From: Hofstenia miamia
Lineage: Eukaryota; Xenacoelomorpha; Acoela; Hofsteniidae
Assembly: GCA_900660155.1 (NCBI GenBank)
Contig: CABFPE010000116.1
Location: 797,705-840,841 of the forward strand
DNA: 43,137 nucleotides
Reading direction: 5' to 3'
The notes under the pieces were generated by a model, which worked only from the letters and a program-made list of their open reading frames with translations, was not told where the DNA came from and made no database searches. The position numbers and the translations under genes were made by a program. Of this stretch, positions 42,698-43,137 are shown piece by piece; positions within the stretch are counted from its first letter, which is position 1; each line of letters begins with the position of its first letter.

Positions 42698-43137
42698 TCA
42701 ACCCACTTGCAGTACCGCAACAAATTATTGTTTCTCCTTACAATTACCCACACCATGCTTATAGAGAACTAATCAATATTTTATAGTTTTTGTTTATTTT
42801 AAGATCTATTATGCGCGAAATGTGTTCCTGTTTTGTGCGTCTAGCCATAATGTTATTGCAGATGCTCTATATTGATATTAATGGCAATTTCAATGAAACA
42901 ATTTTCCAGTTGTATTAGCTTGACTATTGCTTGTAAAATATATATGTGCAAATGCAAAAGAAAGTTTGGCAATCATTAATATTTAGAAAATGTGTTGTGT
43001 GATACGCATATTCTGCATGATCCTATGTTACTACATCATGCATGATTCTGCAAGTACATGAGAAATTATGTTCTAACATGTAATTCTTATTATGTTTAAA
43101 AAACCAATCAGTATATATATATATATATATATATATA
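42698..43137. other. Noncoding right edge ending in a TA microsatellite
   Basis: AT-rich sequence. From 43112 to the window end the sequence is an uninterrupted run of TA dinucleotides, probably continuing beyond the window. Confidence 0.6.

Overview
The window looks like nuclear DNA from an AT-rich animal genome. Genes are split by GT-AG introns, AATAAA polyadenylation signals follow several reading frames, and the standard code works throughout. There are no operons, bacterial ribosome sites or CRISPR arrays. The transposon set (Tc1, maT-type mariner, hAT, CACTA/EnSpm, TTA/TAA-target MITEs, a FLYWCH finger) and a short ORF at about 1.4 kb of a type I associate with arthropods suggest an invertebrate, perhaps an arthropod. 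I cannot name the species.

Layout. 0-3.7 kb: a broken repeat-type ORF (1396-1656), then an intact intronless coiled-coil gene (2771-3571). 3.9-9.9 kb: transposon remains, including a 159-bp hairpin, a dead Tc1 element whose interior carries an assembly-like duplication around N bases, and the C-terminal end of a dead hAT transposase. 11.5-18.2 kb: a four-exon gene whose splice phases all agree (306 aa, no known domain); its first intron holds three MITEs, one ending 15 bases before the splice acceptor. 19.5-19.9 kb, minus strand: the last exon of a membrane-protein gene, with a hAT element (perfect 8-bp target duplication, two adjacent stop codons in its transposase) just upstream. 21.7-22.5 kb: a hAT-like MITE. 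23.9-25.5 kb: a broken FLYWCH zinc finger beside an apparently complete maT-type mariner element. 25.5-28.5 kb: mostly noncoding, with a direct repeat and a short tandem repeat.

28.5-40.5 kb is the most unusual part. It holds two separate sets of exons of a DUF4806-type protein, two decayed copies of a CACTA/EnSpm-type transposase, a multi-exon BEN-like gene and a 5'-truncated Tc1 element that interrupts the first CACTA copy. It also holds an unrecognised intronless ORF (36991-37857, continuing in another frame to 37991) that is clearly richer in G+C than its surroundings. The first DUF4806 exon pair lies inside a 1,056-bp segment bounded by 113-bp inverted repeats. A composite mobile element carrying accessory DUF4806 and BEN genes is one reading; independent insertions into a transposon graveyard is the other.

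40.5-43.1 kb: mostly noncoding, with one possible Cys-rich terminal exon (42551-42697) and a TA microsatellite at the right edge. All calls come from reading the sequence by eye. Family names rest on motif recognition, not on a database search.
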